Assembly: GCA_963678675.1 (NCBI GenBank)
Contig: OY783195.1
Span: 14,488,143-14,552,142, forward strand
Origin: Xiphydria camelus
Lineage: Eukaryota > Arthropoda > Insecta > Hymenoptera > Xiphydriidae
Direction: 5' to 3'
Length of the DNA: 64,000 nucleotides
Numbering within the stretch: position 1 is the stretch's first letter; each line of letters starts with the position of its first letter. The position numbers and the translations under genes are program-made. Below, in pieces: positions 41,891 through 52,117 of the stretch. The notes beneath the pieces were generated by a model. That model saw nothing but the letters and a program-made list of their open reading frames with translations, was not told the DNA's origin and ran no database searches.

Positions 41891-42930
41891 CGTAGCGTTC
41901 GGTGAGGGCCCTCGGTGCCCTCCGCTACTCACAATCTCGCGGCCCCGATGCCGCGCGCGAAACGGAAAAGACGATGGGCGCCAGGTGCACTACGCATGCA
42001 CCGCGAGGGGAGACGATCGAGCTCCCCGGGAACGCGCGGAAATCGCGAGATCGGTACCGTTCCGATCTCGAACGGGTCCGGCTACCACAGCAAATGGTAG
42101 AGGGGCGGTTCGGTGGACGCTGATTGGGACTCGGGAGGACGGATTCGCGGACGGGTTCGCGAAAAAGAACAGGCGAATTCGTTAACAGACAAAAAGACAC
42201 AATGGTCGCTTTATTTCGACGGGGAACGCACGGCGGTCCTCGAACGACGCTCGCGATCTCAACGACGAACAAACCTCGTCGGAGCTGTGCCGCACGACGC
42301 AGCGGGCGTCACCCGATTCGCCACAAGGCGAAACGCTCGCGCGAAATCGATCGGGCTTCTTACACTCTAACGACGCGGAGGCGAGTCGGAGGTCAGGCGC
42401 AAAAAGGAAAGGGGGAGCGTACCGGTAATCTCGGGACCTTCGGCAGCCTCTGGGGTGCTCCTCTGATTCCGGTTCGTGGCTCCGATCTCGTCTCGTTCGA
42501 TATCGCTTGGCTCGTGCGGAACTCGAGAAAGCCAGGAACTGCACTCGCGATCGCACGCGTGCCGGAAAAGAAACTCACTCTCGCGGTGTCGCGTTTCTCG
42601 GCGCTATCCGGCAATGGAACTCTTTCGCCGGCTTCCCACGAGGTTCACTATTCGATTCGGTATCGAAGGCTTCGGTTTCTCTCGCTAAGCTCTGGTTATC
42701 GCACGATCTTCGCTTGATTCGTGACACAACCGTGGCTCACTCGCTGAACGCTAGCTCAAAACTGACTGCTCCGACTCGCTCGCCTTCTCGCCACGATCGC
42801 GCTCGTGACGCTTCGCGCGGCCTTATCGCTAATCGGTTCGCGCGCGTTATCTCGAAGAGGCCGATTGCACCCTTTTTCTGTGACGCGGAGCGATTCTCCA
42901 CGTCACAGGATATATAAGGTCATAAATTAG
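41890..42930. other. 1-kb very GC- and CpG-rich block ending at a TATA-like box
   Basis: Composition differs sharply from both sides. Many frames are open on both strands simply because stops are rare here, so open frames are not evidence of genes. At 42908-42918 GGATATATAAGG follows CACGTCACAGG and could be a promoter firing rightward. It may be a CpG-rich promoter or exon, or an LTR-type U3 region. Confidence 0.4.
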
Positions 42931-43114
42931 AATGTTTTGACCGTTTGTTCACAAAAAGTACATTCGTGGACATTGTAACGAACGTATAAGGCATATATCG
43001 CCATACAAATTAAAAATTTAATTTATAAATAAACTAAAAAATTAAATTTATGCAGAAACAAATTTTTTTTATTAAAAAAAATTAAAATTTAAAGCATCGA
43101 AGAGCTGGAATATA

Positions 43115-43276
43115 CCGTATGTCCGCGATCATTTGAACCATAGGAAAATTGCGAGTTTTGCATGAGCACCCCTTTGGGTCTCCTCGTCCAATAGAATCAC
43201 CGGAGAAGCGTGAATGCGCATGCGTAGTCATCCGCGAGTGTGGCGTCGTCAGCAAGTTCAGATCGATTATTTCAAA
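43115..43276. repeat. Single arm of the CCGTATGTCCGCG MITE
   Basis: Nearly identical to 19371-19530 through AGCAAGTTCAGATCGATTAT; the second arm is missing. Left flank TATA. Confidence 0.85.
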
Positions 43277-43279
43277 GAT

Positions 43280-44140
43280 AGTCTGTAATATGTCGTTCAA
43301 TCGATCCGACCAACCTTCTCTGGAGCACGTATCGCGAGCTAATCTCTCTCTACCCTGTAAATAAATAAAATAGACGGTAAATTTTTATCAACCGACCGAT
43401 GATGCTTCGCGAGTCTTCAATTCGAGAATCAACTTTTCGAAAACAGTTTCGAAAGTCCTACCGACTGCATTGATCAATCTTGAGGGGTCCGCGTGGGTGT
43501 CGATGAACTTCCGGAAACGCACGCATGGCGATTTAACGGATTAGGTTAGAGCTAAGGTTAGGCAACGTACTCGCGACACGCGTTCTTCGGTCATTCCACT
43601 CAAGGTGCGGGTTCACTAGTATGAGTATATTTTGCGAGGAAAAGAAAACAAACCGCATCCGAGTAGGGCTACACAATTTCTTTCATTCGCGGTATTCCAT
43701 TGGGAACGCGTGTAATAATAAATAGATTACGTAAGCGTCGCGCTCGATAAGAGCACTGTTGTGTACCTATATCTTTATTACGATGCAACGAAGAGAAACG
43801 ACGCTGAAGATAAGACACGGAGTTCTTATAGAAATTCGCAGACGCGTTAAACGAAGAGCAAGTATCGAAATACGAAGGAATAAAATATTTTGAGAAAATG
43901 TTTGAATTGAAAAAAGTTCATCGCCTGCATTGCGACAAAGGTTTGGTGTATTCAAACAAATTAAGGTTGAGTGCGCTGAACCTTCGTGCGATTTAGTTTT
44001 TTTTTTATAAATTATTATTTGTTTCAAAATCCACTTGTCCAATCCAAATCTTGATACTAAATATTTTGTTTATTCCATAAATACAATCGAATCATTCGGG
44101 TTTATTGTATTCTATTATGTATGTTTTTGTTCAACTTACC
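43280..44140. other. No gene recognised
   Basis: Mixed composition. GGATTAGGTTAGAGCTAAGGTTAGG near 43540 contains a few TTAGG words but no array. Ordinary intergenic DNA otherwise. Confidence 0.4.
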
Positions 44141-44144
44141 ATAG

Positions 44145-44722
44145 TATATTGTGTTACGTGTGTGGAAAGTGAGCGATTTCTGACTCGTGTGAAATTCGTG
44201 GCACGAGTGGAAGGCGAGTGCCGTGATCGCACGAGTCAAGGCATGCTCGGTTTCCATATGAATGACACACGCTATTTTTTGTAACATCTGCCTGCAAAAG
44301 TTTGATTTTCGAAGCATGTGCGGCGTGTTGAAAATGCGTCTTTTCAGAAGAGTGTGCAAAAAATGATTAGCGCATGCGCATGCTTATCAAGGAATTATTT
44401 TACGCACTAGAGCGATATATGAAGGCCTCGGCATTAAAACCTGTTAACTAGCATGGAACTTCATATCAGTTAACAGGTTTTGCGCCCGAGCCCTTCATAT
44501 AATACTTCACTCACCGCTGATTGGTGCTTTCAGGTGTAATTGAAGTTGATCGGTACGTTTTTACAGGCAGATTATATAACAATTAGTGTGTATCACTCAT
44601 ATGAAAAGTGAACGTGCCCTGACTCGTGCGATCACGGTACTCGCCTTCGACTCGGGCCGCAAACTTCATACGAGTCGAAAATCGCTCACTTTCCACACTC
44701 GTAACGCAATACACTATTCTAA
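44145..44722. mobile_element. MITE with about 150-bp inverted ends
   Basis: Left GTGTGGAAAGTGAGCGATTT...; right inverse AAATCGCTCACTTTCCACAC. Shared inner words CGATCGCACGAGTCA-like and CATATGA. A second short inverted pair, TTAACAGGTTTT/AAACCTGTTAA, sits in the centre (44435-44480). No coding. Confidence 0.8.
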
Positions 44723-44875
44723 TCTAATGTGTGGGCTGGTCTTCGAACGGTAATTACTTCGCCATTTCGTGATATCATGTACCTAGGGGCCTCGAAGAGG
44801 AGTGAAAAAAGAATGAATACATTTATTTTAAAGAGAGCCAATAAGCTGACTTTCTTTAGTCTTCTTCAAACTCAA

Positions 44876-44966
44876 TTAACACGTTGACTGCCACGTTGGT
44901 CCCATGGGACCAACAGATAATGTACTTTAACCCGGCAACGTTAGTGGCCGGCAGTCAATGTGTTAA
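44876..44966. mobile_element. 91-bp piggyBac-type MITE with TTAA duplications
   Basis: TTAACACGTTGACTGCCA at left, GGCAGTCAATGTGTTAA at right. TTAA on both sides marks a piggyBac-like target. The inner GGTCCCATGGGACC is a perfect 14-bp palindrome. Confidence 0.75.
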
Positions 44967-45129
44967 AAAACGCTATTTCCTTAAAATTTCGGGACTGAAC
45001 ACTTTTCAAAGTTTAATATCATGTATGTATACGAATGTTTTTCCTTCATTTCCAAGCTATTGCTATAATTCCTCGTAAGATTATTATCGATAAAACAGAT
45101 AAAATAGAAAATATACAGCACGGTTGCTC

Positions 45130-46775
45130 AGAATGGCTTGATTACTCTATCGTATGTCCAACGGCAAACCGATCGTGTGCCGAGACCTAGAAATTTGACT
45201 TCGGCAGTGTTTGGACGGTGCTCGAGTCAGAAGAGTGCGCTGCGTAAGAGCGAAAAGCGTCATACGTCTGATTTCCTGATAAGCTCTTTATTAGACACTA
45301 CATTCGCTATGAATTCCATCAAGGAAAAAGTGTTAGGAAAGCATGTGAATCGATCTGTTCTGTTCTTGGGGACGACATTGTATCTAAAAGTACATGTGAG
45401 TATTGGTATAAGAGATTTAAAGACGGTGATTTTGATGTTAGTGACCGTGAACGTACCGGGGCTCTTGTAAGGGTGGACGACCAGGAATGTAAGCGTTGCT
45501 GGATGAAAACTCTTGCCAGACGGAGAAAGAACTTTCAGAACAGCTAGGAGTAACTCAACAAACTATTTCCCATCGCTTTAAAGCAATGGGAAAGATTCGA
45601 AAAGGAACAAAGTGGGCGCCACACTCTTTGACTCAAGCAAATAAAAATAGCCGTCTTTTGGCATATGTTTGAATTTTTACGTATAACAAGCAACGAAGAA
45701 AGTCTTTTTTGTGGAAAATTGTCACCGGCAATGAAAAGTGGATTTATTTTGATAATCCGAAACGCTCATATCATTGGGTTGACCCCCGCGAGCCGATGAC
45801 ATCAACGCCAAAGTGCAATATTCACTGTAACAAAGTCATGTTGTGTACAGTTGGTATGATATTTGTTGAGCCAGAATTCTTAGAAGACTGCTGCGTCACT
45901 TTCTTGGAATTATCCCCATTCGGCACCCGAGTTGGAGACATTGGCGGCATAGCGTTTACCGTAGCAGATTGCAGTTAGCATTATTTGCATACCTACCGTG
46001 TTTTGCAGTCGATTTATACGTAGCGTGTTTCTTCGTGAGTGTATCGTCCTGTGAATTTTCAGTTTAATTTCTTATTAAAAGAAATCGTTGGAGGCGAAAA
46101 ACAAAAGGAAGGAATTTAATTCCCGAAAATTTGAAGGTATGCTACTGTTTGCAAAGCGTCAGACCGTTGCGTTCCGAGAATATCGCCTTATCGTTTCTGG
46201 GAATTTTGGTTCAACAAATATCGTACCGACTGTATATGGTGGGATATGAAAGGTGTACTTCCCATTATGAACTTCTGAAACCTGGCCAGACAGTAAGTTA
46301 CTGTCGAACGCTATCGTCAACAATTAATACGATTGAACCAAGAAGTTGATCAAAAGCGTCTATTTACTGGCAAAGGAAAACGTCTAGTAAAACTGCTCCA
46401 TTACACCGCCAGGCCTCATGTGGGTTGACCGGTCAAGGATACGTTAATGGCTCTTGGATAGGAAGTTGTACCATACCCGGCGTATTCACCAGACTTAGCT
46501 CCAACTGATTTTCACTTGTTTCGAAAAATGCAAAACGAATTGTCTGATGTGCGATTCAAAACATTTGAAGAAGTCCAAAAATGGGTCGATAACTTCCTCA
46601 TGTCGCAAGATGAAACTTTCTTTCCGGAAAGCATCCGTGAATTGCTTAAATGATGGCTGAAGGTCATTGAAAGTGAAGGGGATTATCTTGATGAATAAAC
46701 GTATTTTACTTTTTTTGAAAATAAATTTTGAATTTTTGCAAAAGTGTCCTAAAATTTATTTGTACACCTAATAAT
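45130..46775 (+). pseudogene. Mariner (DD34D) transposase, dead, with internal insertion
   Basis: Recognisable pieces in several frames: R-F-K-D-G-D-F-D-V-S-D-R-E (about 45415-45450), E-Q-L-G-V-T-Q-Q-T-I-S-H-R (HTH), WKIVTGNEKWIYFDNPKR (45710-45765; the first catalytic Asp of GDEKW is Asn), H-Y-T-A-R-P-H (45.4 in motif order, near 46400; second Asp lost), and AYSPDLAPTDFHLF (about 46478-46520; third Asp kept). Multiple stops and frameshifts. Right end near 46772 reads AAATTTATTTGTACACCTAA. 45848-46228 is foreign sequence between TGTGTACA and TATGGTGGGATATGA. Confidence 0.85.
45848..46228. other. About 380-bp unidentified insertion within the mariner
   Basis: Interrupts the mariner frame between V-M-L-C-T-V and the downstream W-W-D-type motif. 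The junction words GTTGGTATGAT and ATCGTACCGACTG are weakly inverse at the ends (GTTGGTA/TACCGAC). Superfamily not recognised. Confidence 0.45.
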
Positions 46776-47615
46776 AAAGTTAATATCTATTCTAAGCCAC
46801 TTGGTCACGGTGTTGCCTTTAATGGGAACATTTTCCTGAGAGAACGAGTTAATCACATGCAGATGAAAGACGCTCTATGGCGTAAATAATTGATAAATTT
46901 GACTCGAACTTGATGTTAACCTACTCTTAACGTCCCAAATAGCATCAGTTATCAGATAGAGTTCTAAAGAAATGTAATTTGCAGGCTTCTTAAGTAATTC
47001 GTAATTTTTACTCATAAAGAGTTGAAAGAGCAGTGTATTTTAGAATGCAGAAAGATTATAATATAAGAATGCTTTGAGACTTTTTACGGATTCTTCAAAA
47101 GAATTCGTCTTTTCTACTCGTAGAAAGAACTCATAGCCTTTCTCATGAGTAAAAGTGCGGAGCAATTTGATAAAAGGCTCGGGCGAGACCGAGTCCTCCT
47201 CTCTCGCAGCCTGACTGCTTTCATGATAACAGTCATGCGAGAGATAGTAGGTACTTGTACCGGACGATCTCTTGGAGACTCTGATCCCCTCCTATAGGTC
47301 ATTTAAAGGGTGTCTAAATATGAGGTTCTTCCTCTTTGATACCTCTCTTATGCCCCGTGATGCCAACAAAACTAGATTCCAAAGCAATTTTGTGTGCCGG
47401 ATTTTAATTTCCATCAAAGCATTTTCGCCAAACGTCAAAAGAATTATTTTAGACAACTTTTTGAATACTTTGCGATTATTATGTGAATTCTTTTGGACTT
47501 CATTTCATTTATAAGCATGGCTTCGTTTCAAGTCTTAAAATGAACTCATATTTGGCGATATAAAAGTAAGTTCTCTCATTAAGCAATAAGAATACATTTG
47601 AGACCGTTCTGATGC
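46776..47615. other. No gene recognised
   Basis: AT-rich. Short open frames (47114-47302 minus, 47272-47514 plus) have no motifs. I see no repeats beyond simple similarity of GAACTCATTTT to the next element's end. Confidence 0.4.
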
Positions 47616-47619
47616 ACAT

Positions 47620-48720
47620 AAAGGAACTCATTTTAAAATACAAGAGTTGAAGGTACCTATTTCTAGGTCTTCTCGTACCTTTAGGATAGTAGCAGTGCCC
47701 CTCGGATATATACGCCTTATATATAATAAATTAAAAGGATACCTCCATTTCCGAACACTTTTACACACTCAACTATTATTCATCAATTTTACACAATAAT
47801 TTACTTTACACATCGTAATGCAGCATTTCTTGTAAATAAACGTCCAAAAAATGTATTATTCAGTACTGAAAATCGCGAGAGATTTGACAAGCAAATTGAC
47901 AGCCGCGATACTTTCAGCAATATTAGGTGTCTTAAGTATTATACTTATGCTAAAATCGAACTGCATTGCATTCCGCGGACCACTCTCGGACAAGCAAGAA
48001 AACTCACTTCACTGTGTTTATATTTTTTTATCGCGCGTTATCGTTTGACAAATATCCCGTACTGTCAGGTGTATCTTCTGAGAGACATCTGCTTTCAAAA
48101 CTGTTAATACGAGCATTCTTCATGTGACGTCATCGAGTCACTACACGTATGATCGCGAAAAATGTCATTGAGTGAAAAGGGATCTTTTTGTTTTCAATTA
48201 GTAATATACATGCAACGACCACGTGACATAACGTTTTGAAATCAGATGTTTCTCAGGAGATACACCTGACAGTACGAGATCTTTGTCAACGATAACTCGC
48301 AATAAAAAAAATATAAACACAGTGAAGTGAATTGTCCTGCATGCCCGAGGGTGACCCGCGAAATGCAATGCAGTCCGATTTCAGCGTTGTACTCGAGAAA
48401 CATAATATTGCTAAAAGCTGCGATACTTTTGTATCAGGGCTGTCAATTTGCTTGTCAACTCCTTCGCGATTTTCACCATTGAATAATACATTTTTAGCCG
48501 TTTATTTACAAGAGAAACGTTGCTTTACAATTTGTAAATGGTCGTGTAGAATCGATGAAAAATAGTTTGAGTGTATAAAAATGTTCGGAAATGGAGATAT
48601 CTTTTTAATAATACGTTTTATTTTATTAGGGCGTATGTCCGAGGCACTGCTACCACCCTAAAAGTACGAGAAAACCTGGAGAAAGGCATCTTAAAAGGAA
48701 CTCTTTTAGAATGCTCTGTG
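47620..48720. mobile_element. 1.1-kb foldback with about 430-bp arms
   Basis: Left arm includes AGTAGCAGTGCCCCTCGGAT, CATTTCCGAACACTTTTA and AATATAAACACAGTGAAGTG-type words; each recurs inverted at 48300-48700. Centre about 48060-48250 carries a smaller inverted pair, TCAGGTGTATCT/AGATACACCTGA. A short open segment (47851-48048) has its mirror in the right arm. Unclassified. Confidence 0.8.
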
Positions 48721-49870
48721 CTATCTAGGGTGGTATTCTAATTACATCTAAATAACGAAATCGATTTCCATCCAATAAAAATTTACAATGATAAAAGATG
48801 CCATTTCCTGCACGAAGCAAAGAGTAATCTGTAGCAGAGAGGTAAACAATGGTATGTCCATAAAAGAAAGTTTTCAGTAGTGAGCAAAACAAGTGTTTCT
48901 TTACCCCACTAATATACATGGAGATACTACCTTTTCAAAACTAAAAATATCGGCAACCAACAAAACGGGACTTACGATTTGTTTACCACAATAGCAAGTT
49001 GAAAGAGTGTAGTTTGAAAATGATATTAACTCAATATTGGGTAAAATCGGAGTTACGACTATTTACCTCTGCTACAAATATAATATACAGTCTGCGAAAA
49101 TGTATAGTAATCAGGTGGTTTGGCATCGTGAAATGTATTTAGCGCGAAACTCTACTGAGAGAGAGAGAGAGTGTCTTGATCTAGTTATCAATCTCTTTGA
49201 CGCAGGCGTTACGTGATACCTGATTACTAGGCATTTTAATAAACCGTGCAGAATTTCAGCTATGCACTTCTCTTATTGTGAATGCAGTGATCAGGATCCA
49301 CAATGGAACACATCACGAGAGTCCCGAGAGTTTCTATTCGTTCCATTGTCAGTCCCACTTGGGAATCGTCGGGTGTCGGGCTATACATATAACGAATGCC
49401 GTTCACGATCGCAGCCGCTTCGGTGACGATCTCGTTCGTCACTGAATTATATTCGCTTCTAGCATAACCATTTCAACTATTCTTCATGACCATATATATG
49501 TAGTAGTGTATTTGTAGGAATAAGAAGTGCCGCCAGGCAACACAAAAAGCGTTGACAGACTTCATGTGCAATGTCAGGAGAGTGGCGTCTCTTTCATACA
49601 CAGAGTCTGTAATATTCAGGTGATAACGCGAACGTAATTTAAAATTTGTAGCACGAAAGTCAGTACTATTTTAGACGCTGTTTAGAATAATCATTTATAG
49701 TTACTAGAAAAATTGAGGGTAGGAGAGGGATGATGAGACGATGTCTTTGTGTTTATCGTACATCCAGTTCAATACCGCCATATTGGAAAGAGCAAAAAAT
49801 AATTAATGTAATATTTATCTCGAGTATTAAGTTGAGTTAAAATAAGGTTACTCTCTCTCTATAGCATTTC
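48721..49870. other. No gene recognised
   Basis: AT-rich. (GA)n run GAGAGAGAGAGAGAG at 49157-49171. 49758-49860 is an arm that recurs inverted at 51272-51352 and 53996-54018, meaning the later insertions landed in an older palindrome. Confidence 0.45.
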
Positions 49871-49871
49871 T

Positions 49872-49953
49872 GAAAGAAGCTGTGCGTGAGGTCATTCATC
49901 GAAAACGTTTTTGATGAATGACCTCACGCACAGCTTCTCTCAGAAATGCTATA
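49872..49953. repeat. Short palindrome at the left end of the CACTGAAAAAAAT element
   Basis: TATAGCATTTCTGAAAGAAG...GGTCATTCATC, loop GAAAACGTTTTT, then the inverse, ending ATGCTATA. Arms about 35 bp with one mismatch. Confidence 0.8.
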
Positions 49954-50161
49954 CACTGAAAAAAATTTTCAGGGAATTGAGCAATAATTCTGGCTGAACC
50001 AACCAGAATTTCTAGCCACCGTGGCCACAGCCAGAAGTTTTCTTAAGACAGCCAGCCGAGTATGGCTAAACTAATATGTTTAAAGTAACAATATCGTGAT
50101 GTTTGTGTCAAGCTGCGCTGTACTGTTGAGCCAGTTATTTATTCTGATTGATTTAGACGTG

Positions 50162-50333
50162 CAGTATGCCTACGTAAGCTGTACCGTATCGCTAAATTGC
50201 ACGGAAATTCTGGTTCATCTAGACAAGCAGTATAGCTGTGTCAGCTATACCGTATTGCTAAATTGCGCGGGAATTTTGGTTCGTTTAGACAAGCAGTATA
50301 GCTGTGTCAGCTATACCGTATTGCTAAATTGAA
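50162..50333. repeat. 66-bp tandem repeat, 2.6 copies, each with a TATAGCTG...CAGCTATA stem
   Basis: Units start at 50162, 50228 and 50294 (CAGTATAGCTGTGTCAGCTA in copies 2 and 3). The length is a multiple of 3, so a plus-strand open frame crosses all copies, but the peptide has no known motif. Confidence 0.8.
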
Positions 50334-50349
50334 AGTAGGATTTTGCAAA

Positions 50350-50640
50350 AAGGGGGCGCGCACGCCTATCCTGCCGCCTGCCAACCCGCCTACTGGGGTG
50401 TCGGTTTTTTTCCAACCCTTCCGGGATTCGATTTTTTTTTTTTTTTTATAGAAGGGGAAATGCATTTACGCACCATCCCCAGGTTTGGCTAGAAATCCGG
50501 AGGTGTGTGGAGCTCGGGTGATTCCGCGACGAGAAAGTGCAATGTCGCGGGGCCCACACCGGGATTTGAACCTGCGTTCCTTAGATGAGACGCTTCGAGA
50601 CTGGGAATGCTCGCATTCTACCAATTGCGCCACCGACTCT
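50350..50640 (-). mobile_element. tRNA-derived SINE, copy 2, with A-tail
   Basis: On minus, the head starts GAGTCGGTGGCGCAATTGGT at 50640 and B-box GGTTCAAATCCC is at 50573-50562. A unique body runs to an A-tract (T-run on plus, 50431-50448). Beyond it lies a second short piece, TCGAATCCCGG...GGCGGGTTGGCAGGCGGC, matching the tail of copy 1. Compared with copy 1, the body between B-box and A-tract is extra or was lost there. Confidence 0.75.
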
Positions 50641-50719
50641 TCAAGTGGTCTTAGCTAAAACAGGCCTTTATATAATGCAACACTGAGATATCTCGGCAAA
50701 AATATTTAAATAAATATTT

Positions 50720-50935
50720 AATTTGCTATCGGGGTACCGACTCGACTTCTACCGGTATTTCGTATGCCTCGGGCACAGAACCGCACAGTTGCAGGGACCT
50801 CTTCGGCCGGGCTTGGTCGGTATTGGAGCCACTTCTACCGGTAAAAATTGCTCGAATACCGACCAAGCCCGGCCGAAGGGGTCCCTGCAACTGTGTGGAA
50901 CTGCGCGAGGCATCCAGTATAGTCCACCCAGCCAT
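50720..50935. repeat. Palindromic repeat, arms about 95 bp
   Basis: CCTCGGGCACAGAACCGCAC...GGCCGGGCTTGGTCGGTAT pairs with ATACCGACCAAGCCCGGCC...GTGTGGAACTGCGCGAGG. The centre includes CTTCTACCGGTAAAAATT. A diverged copy is at 15183-15305. Confidence 0.8.
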
Positions 50936-51651
50936 ACCGTTCAGTCACACTACACATAAGTTTACAGTTGGTGTAAACATACGTTTTATAGTCCAGCTAA
51001 CTATACCTATATACCTATATTACGTATAATCATACAGTTGGGGTAAGAATACGTCATCTGCTTAGGATAACCTTTCTAGTATATTAAGTAATCAGATGCC
51101 ATATTGCTGCATTAAACATATCTGTTAGCAATACTTGGACTGCTAACATAGCAATGCTGTATCTCAAATACAACTAATAGAATTACTGTAATAAAAATAT
51201 TTTTAGGGGGGAATGGCTAGAAAGTCTCAGCCAGAAATGTATTGCTGTTAAAACTAAAGATTTTTTTCAGTGTAGTAACCTTATTTTAACTAAACTTAAT
51301 ACTCGAGATAAATATTACATTAATCATTTTTTGCTCTTTCCAATACGCCATAACTGAACAATTTTAATTTTAACTCAAAACTTATATTTTTATATACAGG
51401 GTGTCCCTAAATATCATGTACAAACGGAAGGAGGTAATTCTTTGGCTTATTTCATGACTAAAAGTTCATATAAACATAGGCCCGTAAAAGCTTCGTTACT
51501 GATCGAGAAAAAAATAAAAAACGATTTTCTGTAATTCGCTAGATAAAATTAAAATGTTTTAACAAATTAATGCTGGGATAACGCGGTTTTTGTAGCAATG
51601 ATTTATTACAATAAGAAAAACCTAAATAATAAACATAACAAAACAACGTTA

Positions 51652-51735
51652 CAATAACTGCTGAAAGTGACCTCCTCCAACCCTTTCACATGCCTCCGCT
51701 CTTCTTGTCGTTGATTCAGGTACTCTTTGGAACAT
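51652..51735 (-). pseudogene. C-terminal fragment of a Tc1/mariner-related (DUF4817-associated) transposase
   Basis: Minus-strand peptide R-N-T-P-G-M-F-Q-R-V, R-R-A-E-A-C-E, G-G-G-H-F-Q-Q-L-L and stop. This closing pattern (RRxxxC...GGHFEHLL) ends many insect transposases of this type. Only about 28 codons are recognisable. Confidence 0.55.
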
Positions 51736-52117
51736 TCCCGGAGTATTTCTTATGTTTTTTTCTCGATAACGGTGGCAGATACGAAAAAACTACAAGAGAG
51801 CAAAAAGTTTGTAAACAAAACAGAACATTTATTTTGTATTTTAGAATCTACCAGAGGCGCACCGCAAAAAAGTACAGGGGGAGAAAAGGGAGCACGACCC
51901 CTGAAAAAATAACCCCCTGTAGATTCTCACAACCATTTGACATGCCCAATGATATAAGCCCTACAGCATAACCTACGTTCCAAATTTGAACTAAATATCT
52001 TAAAAACTGCATGAGCTATAAAAAAATAAAATAAAAAATATTGAAATTTCAACACCCTGTAGATCAGTAATGAAGCTTTTACGGGCCTATGTTTATATCA
52101 ACTTTTAGTCATGAAAT

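Larger units (their letters stand above)
49954..51272. mobile_element. TIR element with CACTGAAAAAAAT ends, TA flanks, composite interior
   Basis: Left CACTGAAAAAAATTTTC, right GATTTTTTTCAGTG, TA on both sides. The subterminal TTCTGGCTGA and TTTCTAGCCA recur inverted at both ends. The interior has three 66-bp repeats, a SINE and a palindrome, all unrelated to each other. No transposase seen. The superfamily is uncertain; Tc1/mariner is possible from the TA. Confidence 0.6.

Noticed and set aside
42124..42717. Long overlapping open frames on both strands (up to 197 codons)
   Set aside because: They lie in a GC-rich block where stop codons are rare in all frames; no motif or splice pattern supports any of them.
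43535..43570. Telomere-like TTAGG words
   Set aside because: Only a few dispersed words, not a tandem (TTAGG)n array.
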